Source: Radicibacter daui
Lineage (GTDB): Bacteria; Pseudomonadota; Alphaproteobacteria; Radicibacterales; Radicibacteraceae
Direction: 5' to 3'
Length of the DNA: 64,000 bases
Assembly (NCBI GenBank): GCA_030657355.1
Contig: CP131056.1
Span: 2,996,501 to 3,060,500, forward strand
In this document: positions 19,763 through 28,287 of the stretch, one piece after another
Position numbering within the stretch: the stretch's first letter is position 1
Layout of the letters: every line of letters starts with the position of its first letter
Notes under the pieces: generated by a model
What the model was told of the DNA's origin: nothing
Database searches by the model: none
The model's input: the letters and a program-made list of their open reading frames with translations, nothing else
Position numbers and translations under genes: made by a program

Positions 19763-19931
19763 TTCACCCGAACTCCCGCCAGAAACACCTCGGAAAAGGC
19801 GCGCCGAATACGGACGAAATCATGCCGTGAGCGGGCCGGGCGCGATAAGGGGCAACCGAAAGTTCTGCGAGGATTTTACGAGAGATCAGAAGGCTGCAGG
19901 GCGCGATTAGTTTTGAAACAACAGCCCAAAC

Positions 19932-19966
19932 AAAAACCCCGCCTGCGATCCGCAAGCGGGGTTTTT
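19932..19966 (-). terminator. strong intrinsic terminator after ilvE
   Basis: AAAAACCCCGC...GCGGGGTTTTT forms a GC stem flanked by A and T runs, extended inward by TGCG/CGCA with one mismatch and a 3-base loop. It lies 29 bp past the ilvE stop. The symmetrical A/T runs would allow termination in both directions. Confidence 0.85.
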
Positions 19967-19994
19967 CTGGTTTCAGGACAAACCCTGAAGTCGA

Positions 19995-21095
19995 TCAGAA
20001 CAACCGGTCGAGCCAGTTGTGCGGATCGGCAGCGCGGCCGAACTGGATGTCGGTAAGCGCGGCCTTGAGGCGCATGGTGGTCTGCCCGGCGCCGCCGCTG
20101 CCGATGGTGAAACCGTACTTGCGGCCCTTGACCTGGCCGATGGGGGTCACGACGGCGGCAGTGCCGCAGGCAAAGGATTCAACCACGCGGCCGCTCTTGG
20201 CATCGGCCTGCCACTGGTCGATGGAATAGGGCTCCTCGCGCACGGTAAGGCCCATATCCTTCATCAGCTTGATCAGGCTGTCGCGGGTGATGCCCGGCAG
20301 GATGGTGCCGGTGGTGGTCGGCGGGGTTTGCAGCGAACCATCGTCAAAGACGAAGAAAATGTTCATGCCGCCCAGTTCCTCGATCCAGCGCCGCTCGACG
20401 GCATCGAGGAAAACAACCTGGTCGCAGCCCTCGCGCTGGGCTTCGGCCTGCGCGGCAAGGCTGGCGGCATAGTTGCCGCCGCATTTGGCAAAGCCGGTGC
20501 CGCCCGGAGCAGCGCGGGTAAAGCTTTCCGAGGTCCAGAGCGTCACGGCCGGCGCGCCGGCCTTGAAGTAGGAGCCGACCGGCGAGGCAATGACGCAGAA
20601 GAGATAGTCGCTGGCCGGGCGGGTGCCGAGCGCGGATTCGGTGCCGATCATGAACGGGCGCAGATAAAGCGAGGCCCCCTCAGCCGACGGGATCCACTCG
20701 CGGTCCGCGCGCACCAGGGCGCGGCAGGATTCCACGAACAGCTCTTCCGGCAGGTTCGGCATCGCCATGCGCTCGGCCGACTTCTGGAAGCGGCGGGCAT
20801 TGGCTTCGGGGCGGAACAGCGTGGCGCCGCCATCGGGCAGCTTGTAGGCCTTGAGGCCCTCGAAGATTTCCGGCGCGTAATGCAGCACCATGGTCGCCGG
20901 ATCGAGCTGGAGCGGCTTGCGCGCCTCCAGCTTCCAGTCATGCCAGCCAGTGCCTTCGGTGTAGCGCAGCGTGATCATGTGATCGGTGAAGAAACGCCCG
21001 AAGCCCGGATTTTCCATCTGGGCCGCCCTTTCGGCGGCGGAAACGGGGGCCGGGTTCTTCTGGATATCCAGGCGAAGGTCGCCAGTAGTGCTCAT
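19995..21095 (-). CDS. ilvE: branched-chain amino acid aminotransferase IlvE
   Basis: 366-aa PLP enzyme (fold type IV) for the last step of Leu, Ile and Val synthesis. The length matches the long BCAT type II branch. The PLP Lys is in GFAKCGGNYAASL; other family segments are EIFEGLKAY, YLRPFMIGTE and FACGTAAVVTPIG (phosphate-binding region). AGGAGG lies 10 bases before the ATG, an unusually strong ribosome site. It is monocistronic: a strong terminator follows and a 423-bp gap separates it from the divergent chemoreceptor gene. Confidence 0.95.
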   Translation of the reverse strand: MSTTGDLRLDIQKNPAPVSAAERAAQMENPGFGRFFTDHMITLRYTEGTGWHDWKLEARKPLQLDPATMVLHYAPEIFEGLKAYKLPDGGATLFRPEANARRFQKSAERMAMPNLPEELFVESCRALVRADREWIPSAEGASLYLRPFMIGTESALGTRPASDYLFCVIASPVGSYFKAGAPAVTLWTSESFTRAAPGGTGFAKCGGNYAASLAAQAEAQREGCDQVVFLDAVERRWIEELGGMNIFFVFDDGSLQTPPTTTGTILPGITRDSLIKLMKDMGLTVREEPYSIDQWQADAKSGRVVESFACGTAAVVTPIGQVKGRKYGFTIGSGGAGQTTMRLKAALTDIQFGRAADPHNWLDRLF

Positions 21096-21518
21096 TCTAA
21101 CGTCGCCTCCTAAGGTCGCCGCGGTATCGCCCGCGCTTCTTTCTGTCAGGACGGTTTATCCCAAAGCGCGTGGCATTTGGTTGCGTTTGTGCCCCAAAAA
21201 GCTTGGCTGTCATATCCAAATCTGGGTCAGGGAGTGTTGCTTCGTTCGCAATAGTGGCCGGAGCCACCGAACGGCCGGCAAGCCGGGAGTGCACGCCGGC
21301 GCAGCGCACAAATCATCCGGCAACTTATTACTTGGATGCATACAATCCAGCCGCAAACAAACCGCCCGACCTATGCTTTTGGATGGGTCAGATACGTACA
21401 AATATGTCCGTTCGCTTTCCCCGCCAGCAACAAAACGAAAGTATTATGGCGCAAGAACAGAGCTTGAAGCTCGTCTTGCCGCCGCCTCCCGCGGCACCCG
21501 GGAACAAGGAACGCCCCC
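21096..21518. other. 423-bp divergent intergenic region, ilvE / chemoreceptor
   Basis: No convincing gene was found. It should hold the promoters of ilvE (leftward) and the chemoreceptor (rightward). An open frame beginning ATGGCGCAAGAACAG at 21446 runs into the chemoreceptor gene out of frame and looks like chance. The segment 21310-21450 is less GC-rich than its surroundings. No flagellar-sigma (sigma-28) promoter match was recognised upstream of the receptor. Confidence 0.5.
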
Positions 21519-23201
21519 ATGGCCCTGCTCAGCCGTTTTCGCGTCTCCACGAAGATCTACATGCTGGTTGTAGCCTCTTTCGTGGGCATCGCCGCCCTCA
21601 CCTTCTATGCCGGCTGGTCGCAAAACCAGAGCATCCACGCCGACCGCATCCGCGAACTGCGCTCGGTAACCGAGATGCTCTATTCCCGCGCCAAGGCCAT
21701 CGACGCGATGGACCTGACGCAGGAGCAGAAATTTGCCCGCTTTGGCGAAGAAATGACGCCGGCCCGTTATCGTGGCAGCGAGTATTTCTTCGCCCTCAAC
21801 ACCAAGGGGGTGATGGTCGCCCACGGTGCCAACCCCAAGCTGGTTGGCCAGGACATGTGGAACTTCAAGGACAATAACGGCTTCCAGCTGTTCCAGGAGA
21901 TTGCCAAGGCTGCCCTCGCCCATCCCGACGGTGCCACCATCTCCTATCTGTGGCCCAAGCCCGGCAGCGACGTGCCGGTCAACAAGGACAGCTTCCTGCT
22001 CTACTACAAACCGTGGGACCTCATTATCGGCACCGGCGTCTATACCGACGACCTCGCGGCCGATCTACGTGCCCATTATATGAAGCTGGGTGGCGGCGTT
22101 GCCGTGATCGTTCTTCTGCTGCTCGCCCTCAGCATCGCCGTCTCCCGCAACATCACTGTACCGCTGCCCCGCGTGGCCTCCGCCGTCAACAGGTTGTCGC
22201 AGGGCGATCTGGAAGTGGAGATCGGCGAGCGCGAGCGGGGTGACGAGATTGGCATCATGGCGCGCGCCATTGCCGTCTTCCGTGAAAAGCTGCGCGAGAA
22301 CGAAACGCTACGCCGCAAGCAGGCCGCGACCGAAGACGATGCCGCGGCAGCACGCCGGCAGGCACTGCTTGATCTGGCCAACCAGTTTGAAAGCACCGTC
22401 GGCGCCGTGGTCGATGGCCTTTCCTCCGCTTCCGTCCAGCTGCAGAGCAGCGCCCAGGCGATGGAAAACCAGGCCCGCGAGGCCTCCAGCCAGACCAGCG
22501 CGGCCAACCGGGCCGTCGAGCAGGCCTCGACCAATGTGGCGGCCGTGGCCGGCGCGTCGGAGGAAATGTCGAGCACCATCCGCGAGATCGGCCATCAGGT
22601 AACCGAAAGCTCCAACGTCGCCCGCGCGGCCGTTGACGAGGTAGAAACGACGAGCCGCACCGTCGAACAGCTTGCTACCGCCGCGCAGGAAATCGGCAGC
22701 GTCATCGACCTTATCAACAGCATTGCCGAGCAGACCAACCTGCTCGCCCTCAACGCCACCATCGAGGCCGCACGGGCCGGCGAGGCCGGCAAGGGTTTCG
22801 CCGTGGTGGCGCAGGAAGTCAAAAGCCTTGCTACCCAGACCGGCCGGGCCACGGAGCAGATTTCGGCACAGATCAAATCCATGCAGGAAAACACCGCCGG
22901 CACGGTGACGGCGATGAGCTCCGTCAGCACCACCATCGCCCGTGTAAACGAGATCGCAGCCACCATTGCAGCGGCAGTGGAAGAACAGAGCGCCGCGATG
23001 GGCGAGATCTCCAGCAACGCCGCGCAGGCTGCCTCCGGTGCTTCGGAAGTGGCGGACGGCATCTCGCGCGTTCAAAGCGCCTCCAGCGAAGTCGGCACGG
23101 TTGCCGGCTCGGTCAAGACGGCGTCGGACGTGCTGGCCGGTCAGGCGGAAAAACTGCGGGCGGAGGTCAAAGGTTTCCTCTCCCGTATCCGCGCCGGCTG
23201 A
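21519..23201 (+). CDS. methyl-accepting chemotaxis protein with periplasmic Cache domain
   Basis: 560-aa chemoreceptor. TM1 is at about residues 13-32 and a single Cache (sCache_2-like) sensor at about 35-185 ([20 protein letters not shown], then [17 protein letters not shown]). TM2 is at about 190-209, HAMP at 210-262 and the signalling coiled-coil at about 300-555, with hairpin tip [19 protein letters not shown]. The C-terminus lacks an NWETF-type CheR tether. AAGGA precedes the ATG. sCache domains commonly bind small organic acids, but the ligand here is unknown. It is followed by a terminator and converges on four tandem periplasmic binding-like genes; no other chemotaxis gene is nearby. 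Confidence 0.93.
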   Translation: MALLSRFRVSTKIYMLVVASFVGIAALTFYAGWSQNQSIHADRIRELRSVTEMLYSRAKAIDAMDLTQEQKFARFGEEMTPARYRGSEYFFALNTKGVMVAHGANPKLVGQDMWNFKDNNGFQLFQEIAKAALAHPDGATISYLWPKPGSDVPVNKDSFLLYYKPWDLIIGTGVYTDDLAADLRAHYMKLGGGVAVIVLLLLALSIAVSRNITVPLPRVASAVNRLSQGDLEVEIGERERGDEIGIMARAIAVFREKLRENETLRRKQAATEDDAAAARRQALLDLANQFESTVGAVVDGLSSASVQLQSSAQAMENQAREASSQTSAANRAVEQASTNVAAVAGASEEMSSTIREIGHQVTESSNVARAAVDEVETTSRTVEQLATAAQEIGSVIDLINSIAEQTNLLALNATIEAARAGEAGKGFAVVAQEVKSLATQTGRATEQISAQIKSMQENTAGTVTAMSSVSTTIARVNEIAATIAAAVEEQSAAMGEISSNAAQAASGASEVADGISRVQSASSEVGTVAGSVKTASDVLAGQAEKLRAEVKGFLSRIRAG

Positions 23202-23211
23202 CGAACAGGGT

Positions 23212-23250
23212 GGGGCGGCATAGAGGGCCAGGCCCGGCCGCCCCCTTTTT
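23212..23250 (+). terminator. intrinsic terminator after the chemoreceptor
   Basis: The 8-bp stem GGGGCGGC / GCCGCCCC (23212-23219, 23237-23244), with an inner GGGCC/GGCCC, is followed by CTTTTT. It lies between the convergent stops of the chemoreceptor and the first binding-protein gene. Confidence 0.7.
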
Positions 23251-23255
23251 CGGGA

Positions 23256-24164
23256 TCAGTTGTTAAAGTCCGGCGCGTTTTCAAACACATAGCCGGTCGG
23301 TCCAATCCAGCGAGAAAAGGCTTCCACAACCTCGGCCGGCAAAGGCTGGCTATCCAGCAGGGCATCGACCGCAGCGATCAGCTTTTCGCCCACCTGCCCC
23401 CGCGAACAGGCCGTACGGACATCACGATAGATGGGGTCACCTGCGGCCGGGGCGCTCAGCAGGTCAAGATCGAGATTCTGGCTGGCCGCCAGATAACGCA
23501 CCTCGAACGGATAGCCGAACATGTAGGTCAGCCGGCCCAGCGCCATCATGCGGACCGCGCTTTCGCTGCTATCGACAGTGTAGAGCGTTTCGCCCGGCAC
23601 CCGTGCGGCAATCATGCCATTGATCGCGGTGGAATAGACACGCTGGTCCACAAACCCGCCGGCCAATCTGCGGTCATTGCCAAGCGCCACCAGATCCAGC
23701 CGCTGGTCCGCGCTCATATAGGGTGCAAAACGCGCGGCATCCTGCCGGCGGTACAGCACACGGCCGGTCTCCAGCCGCCATCGGTGGCGGGAGAAGACAA
23801 GCACCTTCTGCCGCTCGGCCGTATAGAGAAGCGACACGGCGCAGACGCCGTCCCTCTTCGCGGCATCGATCATCACCCGTTGCAGGCTGGCATCGCGCTC
23901 CTGCTGATTGAAGCCTTGCAGGGACTGCATGAAGTAGCGCAGCAGGGTATCGCCGGTTCCCTGGCCGGCATCCGGCCCGGTGCGGATATGGGATGGCGGC
24001 AGGTCAAGCAGGTACCAGTCGACCTGCCGCAGGCCGGCCTGCGGTTGTTGCTGAGCATCGGCCCGCACCGCCAGGGCGCCAAACAGAACCGGCAGCACCA
24101 GCAGCGCCAGGAAGGGGCGGGACCCGCACAGCCGCTTCAACAATCCGGTCGCCACAGGCAGCAT
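23256..24164 (-). CDS. periplasmic solute-binding-like protein, tandem paralogue 1
   Basis: 302-aa exported protein with a signal peptide (hydrophobic 16-35, cleavage near ADA at 37) and then a family-3-like periplasmic binding fold. Shared with the three upstream neighbours are WY (50-51), GPDxGxG, Cys108 in DGVC, TAER, RWRLET, the run ESAVRMMALGR followed by YMFGYPFEVRY, Cys253 in TACSRG, and a C-terminal RW. From memory it resembles the uncharacterised TIGR02285-type proteins; no function is known for them. This copy is the most diverged around the first motif (DLPPSHIRTG). Start ATG with GAGGTGG upstream. No transport permease or ATPase is adjacent. Confidence 0.8.
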   Translation of the reverse strand: MLPVATGLLKRLCGSRPFLALLVLPVLFGALAVRADAQQQPQAGLRQVDWYLLDLPPSHIRTGPDAGQGTGDTLLRYFMQSLQGFNQQERDASLQRVMIDAAKRDGVCAVSLLYTAERQKVLVFSRHRWRLETGRVLYRRQDAARFAPYMSADQRLDLVALGNDRRLAGGFVDQRVYSTAINGMIAARVPGETLYTVDSSESAVRMMALGRLTYMFGYPFEVRYLAASQNLDLDLLSAPAAGDPIYRDVRTACSRGQVGEKLIAAVDALLDSQPLPAEVVEAFSRWIGPTGYVFENAPDFNN

Positions 24165-24237
24165 GCTGACCCCACCTCAAGCGGTTTTTCAACATCCGCC
24201 AGTATGCAGCGGGTGACAAAAAACAGCCAGATGGACG

Positions 24238-25158
24238 TCAGTTGGTTACCGCCGGCGCCACCGTAAACAGGCGCGGCTCCGTTTCCACCTCCACCGCTCC
24301 GCGCCAGCGGCGGCTGGCCTCGCCGATCTCGTCGGTGGTGGGCTGGCGATCCAGCAGGGCATCGATGGCGGAGATCACTCTCGTACTGACCGGCCCCTTG
24401 GAACAGGCAATGCCGCCATCGACATAAAGCGGATCGCCCACCGCCGCGACCGATGCCAGCTTCAGTGCTTCGCGCTGGGTGTCGTTGAAGTAACGCAGCT
24501 CATAGCCATAGCCGAAGGTGTAATCCGCCCGGCCCAGCTCCAGCATGCGAAAGGCGCTTTCGGACGAGTTGACCTGCAGCAAGCGGTCCTGCCGACCGGA
24601 CTGCTCGCGCACATAGCGGTCGATGGCGCCGGTATAGCTGCGCTTGGCGACAAAAACTCCGGTCAACTCCGCGTCATTGAGCATGGCGGCCAGATCGATG
24701 CGGCCATCCGCCGTCATGAAGCGGGCATAAAGGTCCTGACGGTCCGGGCGCAGCATCACGCGGCTGGTCTCCAGCCGCCAGAAATGCTGGGCATAGATCA
24801 GCGCCGCTTCCCGTTCCGGCGTGCGCAGCATGGTGATGGAACACACGCCGTCCTTGACCGCCATGTCAGCCATCAATCGCGAGGGAGAGGCCACGACCTT
24901 TCTGTTCTGGAATTCGTCCAGCCCGGCCATGAATTGCCTGAGCCGGGCATCCGCCGTTCCCTTGCCGGTGTCGGGCCCGCTCAGGATGTAGATCGGCGGA
25001 AAGTCGAACACGTACCAGTCTACCGCCGGCCGCTCCTCCGCGCGGCCTGCTGCGGAAAGCAGCACACAACACGCGCCAAGAAGGACCGCCGTTGCGGCCC
25101 GCGAAAGGCGGCAGCGCACATCAGACCCGATCAAAAACAAGGGTTTGGACCGTGTCAA
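24238..25158 (-). CDS. periplasmic solute-binding-like protein, tandem paralogue 2
   Basis: 306-aa exported paralogue. The hydrophobic signal segment (residues 22-38) contains two adjacent Cys but no convincing lipobox. Family landmarks are WYVFDFPP (48-55), GPDTGKGTAD, Cys106, TPER, FWRLET, SSESAFRMLELGR, YTFGYGYELRY and Cys252 in IACSKG. The start is uncertain: a TTG at 25158 has GAGGGG only 3 bases upstream, and a GTG at 25119 would give a tidier signal peptide. It is 73 bp from paralogue 1 and 122 bp from paralogue 3. Confidence 0.78.
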   Translation of the reverse strand: MTRSKPLFLIGSDVRCRLSRAATAVLLGACCVLLSAAGRAEERPAVDWYVFDFPPIYILSGPDTGKGTADARLRQFMAGLDEFQNRKVVASPSRLMADMAVKDGVCSITMLRTPEREAALIYAQHFWRLETSRVMLRPDRQDLYARFMTADGRIDLAAMLNDAELTGVFVAKRSYTGAIDRYVREQSGRQDRLLQVNSSESAFRMLELGRADYTFGYGYELRYFNDTQREALKLASVAAVGDPLYVDGGIACSKGPVSTRVISAIDALLDRQPTTDEIGEASRRWRGAVEVETEPRLFTVAPAVTN

Positions 25159-25280
25159 AGTCCCCTCAGGGGCAAGAGCCGGAGATGAATGGCAATTCTC
25201 TCAAATTGCGGCGAATTCCGCCAGATGACCTTTTGGTTACCGTCATTGCCGCCCGATGGCCCGCCGGACAGCACCTGCCG

Positions 25281-26153
25281 TCAGGACCGCTCGCCCACCA
25301 TGGCAAGCGGTCCGGTCTCCAGTTCCAGCTCGTCTTCATGCGTCCAGCGGTGGCTGGCCCGCTGCACATCTGCCGGTAGCGGCTCCTCCAGGAGGGCATC
25401 CAGCGCTTGCAGCACCTGCTCGCCCAGCGCCCCGCGCGAGCAGGCAAAGAACCCGTGCTGCCAGGCGGCATCCCCCAGTGCTGGCGCGCTTGCCACCGCG
25501 ACACCCTTTTTCTCCAGCGCGTAGCGCAGTTCGAAGGAATAGCCGAAGGCATAATCGAGCCGGCCAAGCTCCATCATCTTGAGCGCACTTTCCTGCGAGG
25601 AAAGCGCAGTCACCACCGCGGACCGGCTGACGGCAGCCAACGCTGTATCGATGGCCGGAGTGTAGCTGCGGCCAGCGACATAACCGCCGGAAAGGCCGGC
25701 ATCACTCAGCAGCGACACGGTATCCATGCGGCCATCCGGCCGGATGTGACGCCTCAGCGACGCGCGCTCCGCATCCATGAACACCACCCGGGCCAGCGCA
25801 ACGCGCCAGGCATGATGGCTGAAGATCAGCTGCTTCATCCGCTCAGGCGTCGCCAGCACGGTGGGCGCGCAGATATCGTGATAATGCGCACTGTCCTGCT
25901 CCAGCCGCAAAAAGGTGGCCGGCAGGAGGCGATGGTCAAACTGCGGCATACGGCCGATCAGATAATGAAGCACCACATCGGCGCTGCCGGTGCCGACATC
26001 AGGTCCGTCGAGGATGGAGAGCGGAGCAAAGTCCGGCATATACCAGCGCACGACAGGCCGATCCCCAGCCCGCGCCGGCTGAATGCCGGCAAGGCCGGCC
26101 AGCACGATCCACACAGCGGGAACAAAGCCAAAAATTATAGTAAAAACCCGCAC
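25281..26153 (-). CDS. periplasmic solute-binding-like protein, tandem paralogue 3
   Basis: 290-aa exported paralogue starting at GTG with GGAG 5 bases upstream. The signal peptide is residues 1-29 (cleavage after ARA). Landmarks are WYMPDFAP, GPDVGTGSAD, Cys95 (HDIC), TPER, AWRVALARVV, SSQESALKMMELGR, YAFGYSFELRY and Cys238 in FFACSRG. It is the most diverged of the four around the middle but keeps every shared landmark. A 188-bp partly AT-rich gap separates it from paralogue 4, so it may have its own promoter. Confidence 0.78.
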   Translation of the reverse strand: MRVFTIIFGFVPAVWIVLAGLAGIQPARAGDRPVVRWYMPDFAPLSILDGPDVGTGSADVVLHYLIGRMPQFDHRLLPATFLRLEQDSAHYHDICAPTVLATPERMKQLIFSHHAWRVALARVVFMDAERASLRRHIRPDGRMDTVSLLSDAGLSGGYVAGRSYTPAIDTALAAVSRSAVVTALSSQESALKMMELGRLDYAFGYSFELRYALEKKGVAVASAPALGDAAWQHGFFACSRGALGEQVLQALDALLEEPLPADVQRASHRWTHEDELELETGPLAMVGERS

Positions 26154-26341
26154 AAATACTCCAGGAACCTGTTTAATCGCGAAAGCAAATTACTATCTTA
26201 GGCATCAACAGCTGCTTCAATTTTAAAAAAAGCAATGCTCCGGTGCGTGAACAGCATGGCAGCATCGCCGAAATATCGACTGAACCGTCCGGGCCGGCAG
26301 AAGAATGACAGGTTAGTCAGAAATAAGAGCGCGTTACTCTG

Positions 26342-27268
26342 CTACTGCTGCCCCGGCCCTCGCGAGAGCACAAGCGACAGCTCTTCGGGCCGCGTCCAGC
26401 GATAGCTTGCCTGCAGCGTCGAGGGCGGTGGCGGGGCGGCATCCAGCACGTCGTCCAGTGCCGCCAGCAGCGCTTCGCCAACCGCCTCCTTCGAGCAGGC
26501 GATATGCGCCTCCACCACTTCGGGATCGCCGGCCGCGCCGGCGCTTGCCAGCGGCATCCCATTGCCGCGGCGATGCAGCAGGTAGCGCAGCTCGAACGGA
26601 TAGCCGAAGGTGTAGTCGACACGGCCAAGTGCGAGCATCTCCACCGCCCCTTCCGAGCCGGTCACCGCCCAGCCGCCCCGGCGCTGCTTGAGCAAAGCAA
26701 TGGCAGCATCGATGGCCGGGGTATAGGAGCGACGGTCGATATAACCGCCCTGCAACGTCTCGTCCCGGGCCAGCCCTGCCACATCGATCTGTCCATCCGC
26801 TGCGCGGTAGAGGTTGATCGAGGGGGCAAGCCCTTCCGGATAAATCACCCGGGTGGGCTGCACGCGCCAGAAATGGCGGCTGAAGGCCATGAATTTGGCG
26901 CGTTCCGCATTGGGAATGACACTGGTCGTGCAGGCCCCCTGCTCACGGGCGATATCCGTCATCATGCGCGAGATGCTGGCCGTCACGATGCGGTGGCGGA
27001 ACTGCGGCAGCACGCTGATGAAATAGCTGAGCCAGACATCGCCATTGCCGGTACCGGTATCCGGCCCGGAGAGGATGAAGACCGGCGGAAAATCGAAGAT
27101 GTACCAGCTGATCTGCGGCGCGGAGGGCCGCCGTTGCTGCGCCCCGGCCGGAATTGCCAGCAGCGCCGCTGCGAGACCCGCAAGACAGAAGCCGAGGACA
27201 GATCGCCGCAAGCGCTTCCCCGCGCCGCCGGCCTTGCTCCTGTGCTTCCGCCGCAGCGACAACCGCAT
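26342..27268 (-). CDS. periplasmic solute-binding-like protein, tandem paralogue 4
   Basis: 308-aa exported paralogue with a basic N-terminus (MRLSLRRKHRSK) and hydrophobic segment 23-40, cleavage after AGA. Landmarks are WYIFDFPP, GPDTGTGNGD, Cys113 (QGAC), NAER, FWRVQPTRVI, GSEGAVEMLALGR, YTFGYPFELRY and Cys258 in HIACSK. The ATG at 27268 is used because GGGAGG lies just upstream; an in-frame ATG 82 codons earlier would remove the signal peptide from the terminus. It is the first gene of the four-gene array and divergent from an Lrp-type regulator 284 bp away. Confidence 0.8.
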   Translation of the reverse strand: MRLSLRRKHRSKAGGAGKRLRRSVLGFCLAGLAAALLAIPAGAQQRRPSAPQISWYIFDFPPVFILSGPDTGTGNGDVWLSYFISVLPQFRHRIVTASISRMMTDIAREQGACTTSVIPNAERAKFMAFSRHFWRVQPTRVIYPEGLAPSINLYRAADGQIDVAGLARDETLQGGYIDRRSYTPAIDAAIALLKQRRGGWAVTGSEGAVEMLALGRVDYTFGYPFELRYLLHRRGNGMPLASAGAAGDPEVVEAHIACSKEAVGEALLAALDDVLDAAPPPPSTLQASYRWTRPEELSLVLSRGPGQQ

Positions 27269-27552
27269 CGGCGCCTCCCTTTTCTGCCGGCTGCAGACGG
27301 GAGCGCCGCCCACGTCTTTCGAATGACGTATAAGATATTGCGAAATAACACCGCGTCCAGGCAAGCATCCTCCGGTATGACCCGGCAGGCGGCAACAAAA
27401 GAAAGGCCCTCCATGGATATAACGCAGCCCCACCGGCAGTGCTTGCCGCCCCGCTGGCAGAGTTGCACCATGGCGGCGCCCGATCAGGATTTCTTCCCCC
27501 TGCTCGTCCCCCACCCGCCGCTTCGTGAAAAGGCAGGAGCCCGACCCCGGCC

Positions 27553-28011
27553 GTGACCCAGAAACTGCAGCTAGACCCGATCAGCCTTGCCCTTCTGGAG
27601 GCGCTGGAAAACGACGCCCGGCTGACCTATGCGGAGCTTGGCCGCCTTGTCGGCCTGTCGGCCCCGGCCGCCGCCGAGCGGGTACGCCGGCTCGAGGATC
27701 TCGGCATCGTGACCGGATACAGGGCGGTGGTGGACCGCGGGCGCATCGGCTACCCGCTGACGGCCTTCGTGCGGCTGCGTACGCCGAGCGAGCTCTACCC
27801 CAAGGTGCGCAAGGCGCTGGAGGCACGGGACGAGGTGCTGGAGTGCCACCACATCACCGGCGAGGACAGCATGCTGATCAAGCTCGCCTGCCGGTCGATC
27901 CAGCATCTGGACGAAGTGCTGAACGTCATCAACAATTTCGGCTCGACGGCGAGTTCGGTGGTGCTTTCCACCTTCATCGAGCGCAACGGCGCCCCGCCCC
28001 CCGTCCTTTGA
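27553..28011 (+). CDS. Lrp/AsnC family transcriptional regulator
   Basis: 152-aa regulator with an N-terminal HTH (DPISLALLEALENDARLTYA, then ELGRLVGLSAPAAAERVRRL) and a C-terminal RAM ligand-binding domain (ECHHITGEDSMLIKLACRS). Start is GTG at 27553; AGGAG lies 14-17 bases upstream, rather far, so the exact start is unsure. It stands between the divergent binding-protein array and the co-directional nucleoside genes, and could regulate either; such regulators usually sense amino acids. Confidence 0.88.
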   Translation: MTQKLQLDPISLALLEALENDARLTYAELGRLVGLSAPAAAERVRRLEDLGIVTGYRAVVDRGRIGYPLTAFVRLRTPSELYPKVRKALEARDEVLECHHITGEDSMLIKLACRSIQHLDEVLNVINNFGSTASSVVLSTFIERNGAPPPVL

Positions 28012-28217
28012 GGTTCCATCCGGCAGCCCGTGCGGGAAGCCGGTTTCCGGAATTTGTTTGACCATCTGGTCGAAGAGTCGCATGGAAAGCACCGCGGCAC
28101 TGACACGCCGCGCAATAAATGGCAGGCTGTAACGCCCCTTTTTGCAGCATTCGCACGAGCGAGAAGCCCAAGACAGAGGCATTTACCCGCACTGCCAAGC
28201 AAAGCGGCAAAGAACTG

Positions 28218-28247
28218 TTGTTGACGCTCCGGGAAGCTGTCTATCTT
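28218..28247 (+). promoter_or_regulatory. possible promoter of the nucleoside operon
   Basis: In the 276-bp gap before the BMP-type gene, TTGTTGACG (28218-28226) stands upstream of TATCTT (28242-28247). TTGTTG gives an 18-bp spacer and TTGACG 15. This is the best sigma-70-like pair seen; no other gene or clear structure was noted in the gap. Confidence 0.3.
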
Positions 28248-28287
28248 CTTCGCCGATAACCTCGAACACGGGAGCATTGAACAAGTC

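Noticed and set aside
19932-19966. Riboswitch or attenuator for ilvE
   Set aside because: The structure is 3' of ilvE, not in its leader, and is a simple intrinsic terminator.
21170-21877. 235-aa plus-strand frame across the ilvE/chemoreceptor gap
   Set aside because: It overlaps the chemoreceptor N-terminus out of frame and shows no coherent domain; the receptor start has a good ribosome site.
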